A stretch of DNA of 12,442 nt from an archaeon. GTDB taxonomy: Archaea > Hydrothermarchaeota > Hydrothermarchaeia > JALTZZ01 > JALUTC01. The position numbers and the translations under genes were made by a program. The notes beneath the pieces were generated by a model that saw only the letters and a program-made list of their open reading frames with translations, was not told where the DNA came from and made no database searches. Numbering within the stretch: the stretch's first letter is position 1; every line of letters begins with the position of its first letter. This document shows positions 12,285 through 12,442 of the stretch, one piece after another. The DNA is taken from assembly GCA_027058345.1 (NCBI GenBank), contig JALUTC010000107.1, positions 1 to 12,442 on the forward strand, read 5' to 3'.

Positions 12285-12442
12285 TAATCCAAGGAAAAAT
12301 AGTCTCTGGAAGAAAGGAAGGAAAATTATACATGAGTATGGAAGAATATGTAAAAATCTTTGAAAAATTCTTCGGCTTCAAACCATTCCCCGGTACATTA
12401 AATGTTAAAGTTTCAAAAAATATCTTTGAAAAGATAAAATTG
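12281..12442 (+). CDS. ribK: CTP-dependent riboflavin kinase (RibK), 3'-truncated
   Basis: Archaeal riboflavin kinase of the DUF120/MJ0056 type, which uses CTP instead of ATP to phosphorylate riboflavin to FMN. Only the first 54 residues are inside the window. They show GKIVSGRKEGKLYMSMEEY (5-23), the glycine-rich cradle-loop start, and the hallmark GFKPFPGTLNVKV (32-44), in which the T-L-N of G-T-L-N takes part in Mg-nucleotide binding in characterised members. The ATG overlaps the moaE stop as ATGA, so it is the third gene of the unit that begins at 11605. Some family members carry an N-terminal winged-helix domain; this one does not, since the kinase motif starts within ten residues of the ATG. 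Confidence 0.9.
   Translation, partial: MIIQGKIVSGRKEGKLYMSMEEYVKIFEKFFGFKPFPGTLNVKVSKNIFEKIKL

Overview
This is an AT-rich archaeal chromosome segment made almost entirely of core information-processing genes. The archaeal assignment rests on an RNA polymerase encoded as rpoH, rpoB'', rpoB', rpoA', rpoA'' (both largest subunits split), an aIF6 translation factor, a Taw2-type wybutosine enzyme, a CTP-type riboflavin kinase and a tRNA-Tyr with C1-G72/A73 and no encoded CCA. A split B subunit is typical of methanogen, Archaeoglobus and halophile-type euryarchaea and some related lineages; I cannot place the organism more precisely. The tRNA has 19 G-C pairs out of 21 stem pairs in an otherwise AT-rich sequence, which suggests a thermophile (inference).

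Layout. Bases 1-1433 (+) hold the end of aIF6 and a TruA-family pseudouridine synthase, one base apart. Bases 1430-3284 hold two minus-strand genes of cell-surface type, a GT4 glycosyltransferase and an FkbM-type methyltransferase, with a plus-strand tRNA-Tyr(GTA) squeezed between them. Bases 3285-4046 (+) hold a Taw2-like tRNA-Phe modification enzyme. Bases 4043-11563 (-) hold the RNA polymerase operon rpoH-rpoB2-rpoB1-rpoA1-rpoA2. Bases 11605-12442 (+) hold a three-gene overlapping set: a Trm112-like zinc protein, MoaE (molybdopterin synthase large subunit) and the start of ribK (CTP-dependent riboflavin kinase), cut by the window end.

Genes are packed extremely tightly: the longest non-coding gaps are about 40 bp. 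Two convergent pairs share the palindrome TTAA so that both stop codons overlap, one divergent pair shares the palindrome CATATG so that the two start codons abut, and most co-directional junctions overlap by ATGA or GTGA. Inside the rpo operon the stop codon of one gene is repeatedly embedded in a Shine-Dalgarno-like GTGATT for the next, which points to translational coupling. TATA-like boxes about 26 bases upstream of the glycosyltransferase and Trm112-like starts suggest leaderless mRNAs for the first genes of transcription units.

I see no obvious new multi-gene system. The points most worth a second look are the possible ATT start of rpoA1, the lysine-rich N-terminal tail on RpoH, the doubled zinc ribbon in the Trm112-like protein, the absence of rpl30e/nusA after rpoA2, and the odd insertion of surface-glycan-type genes around the tRNA.
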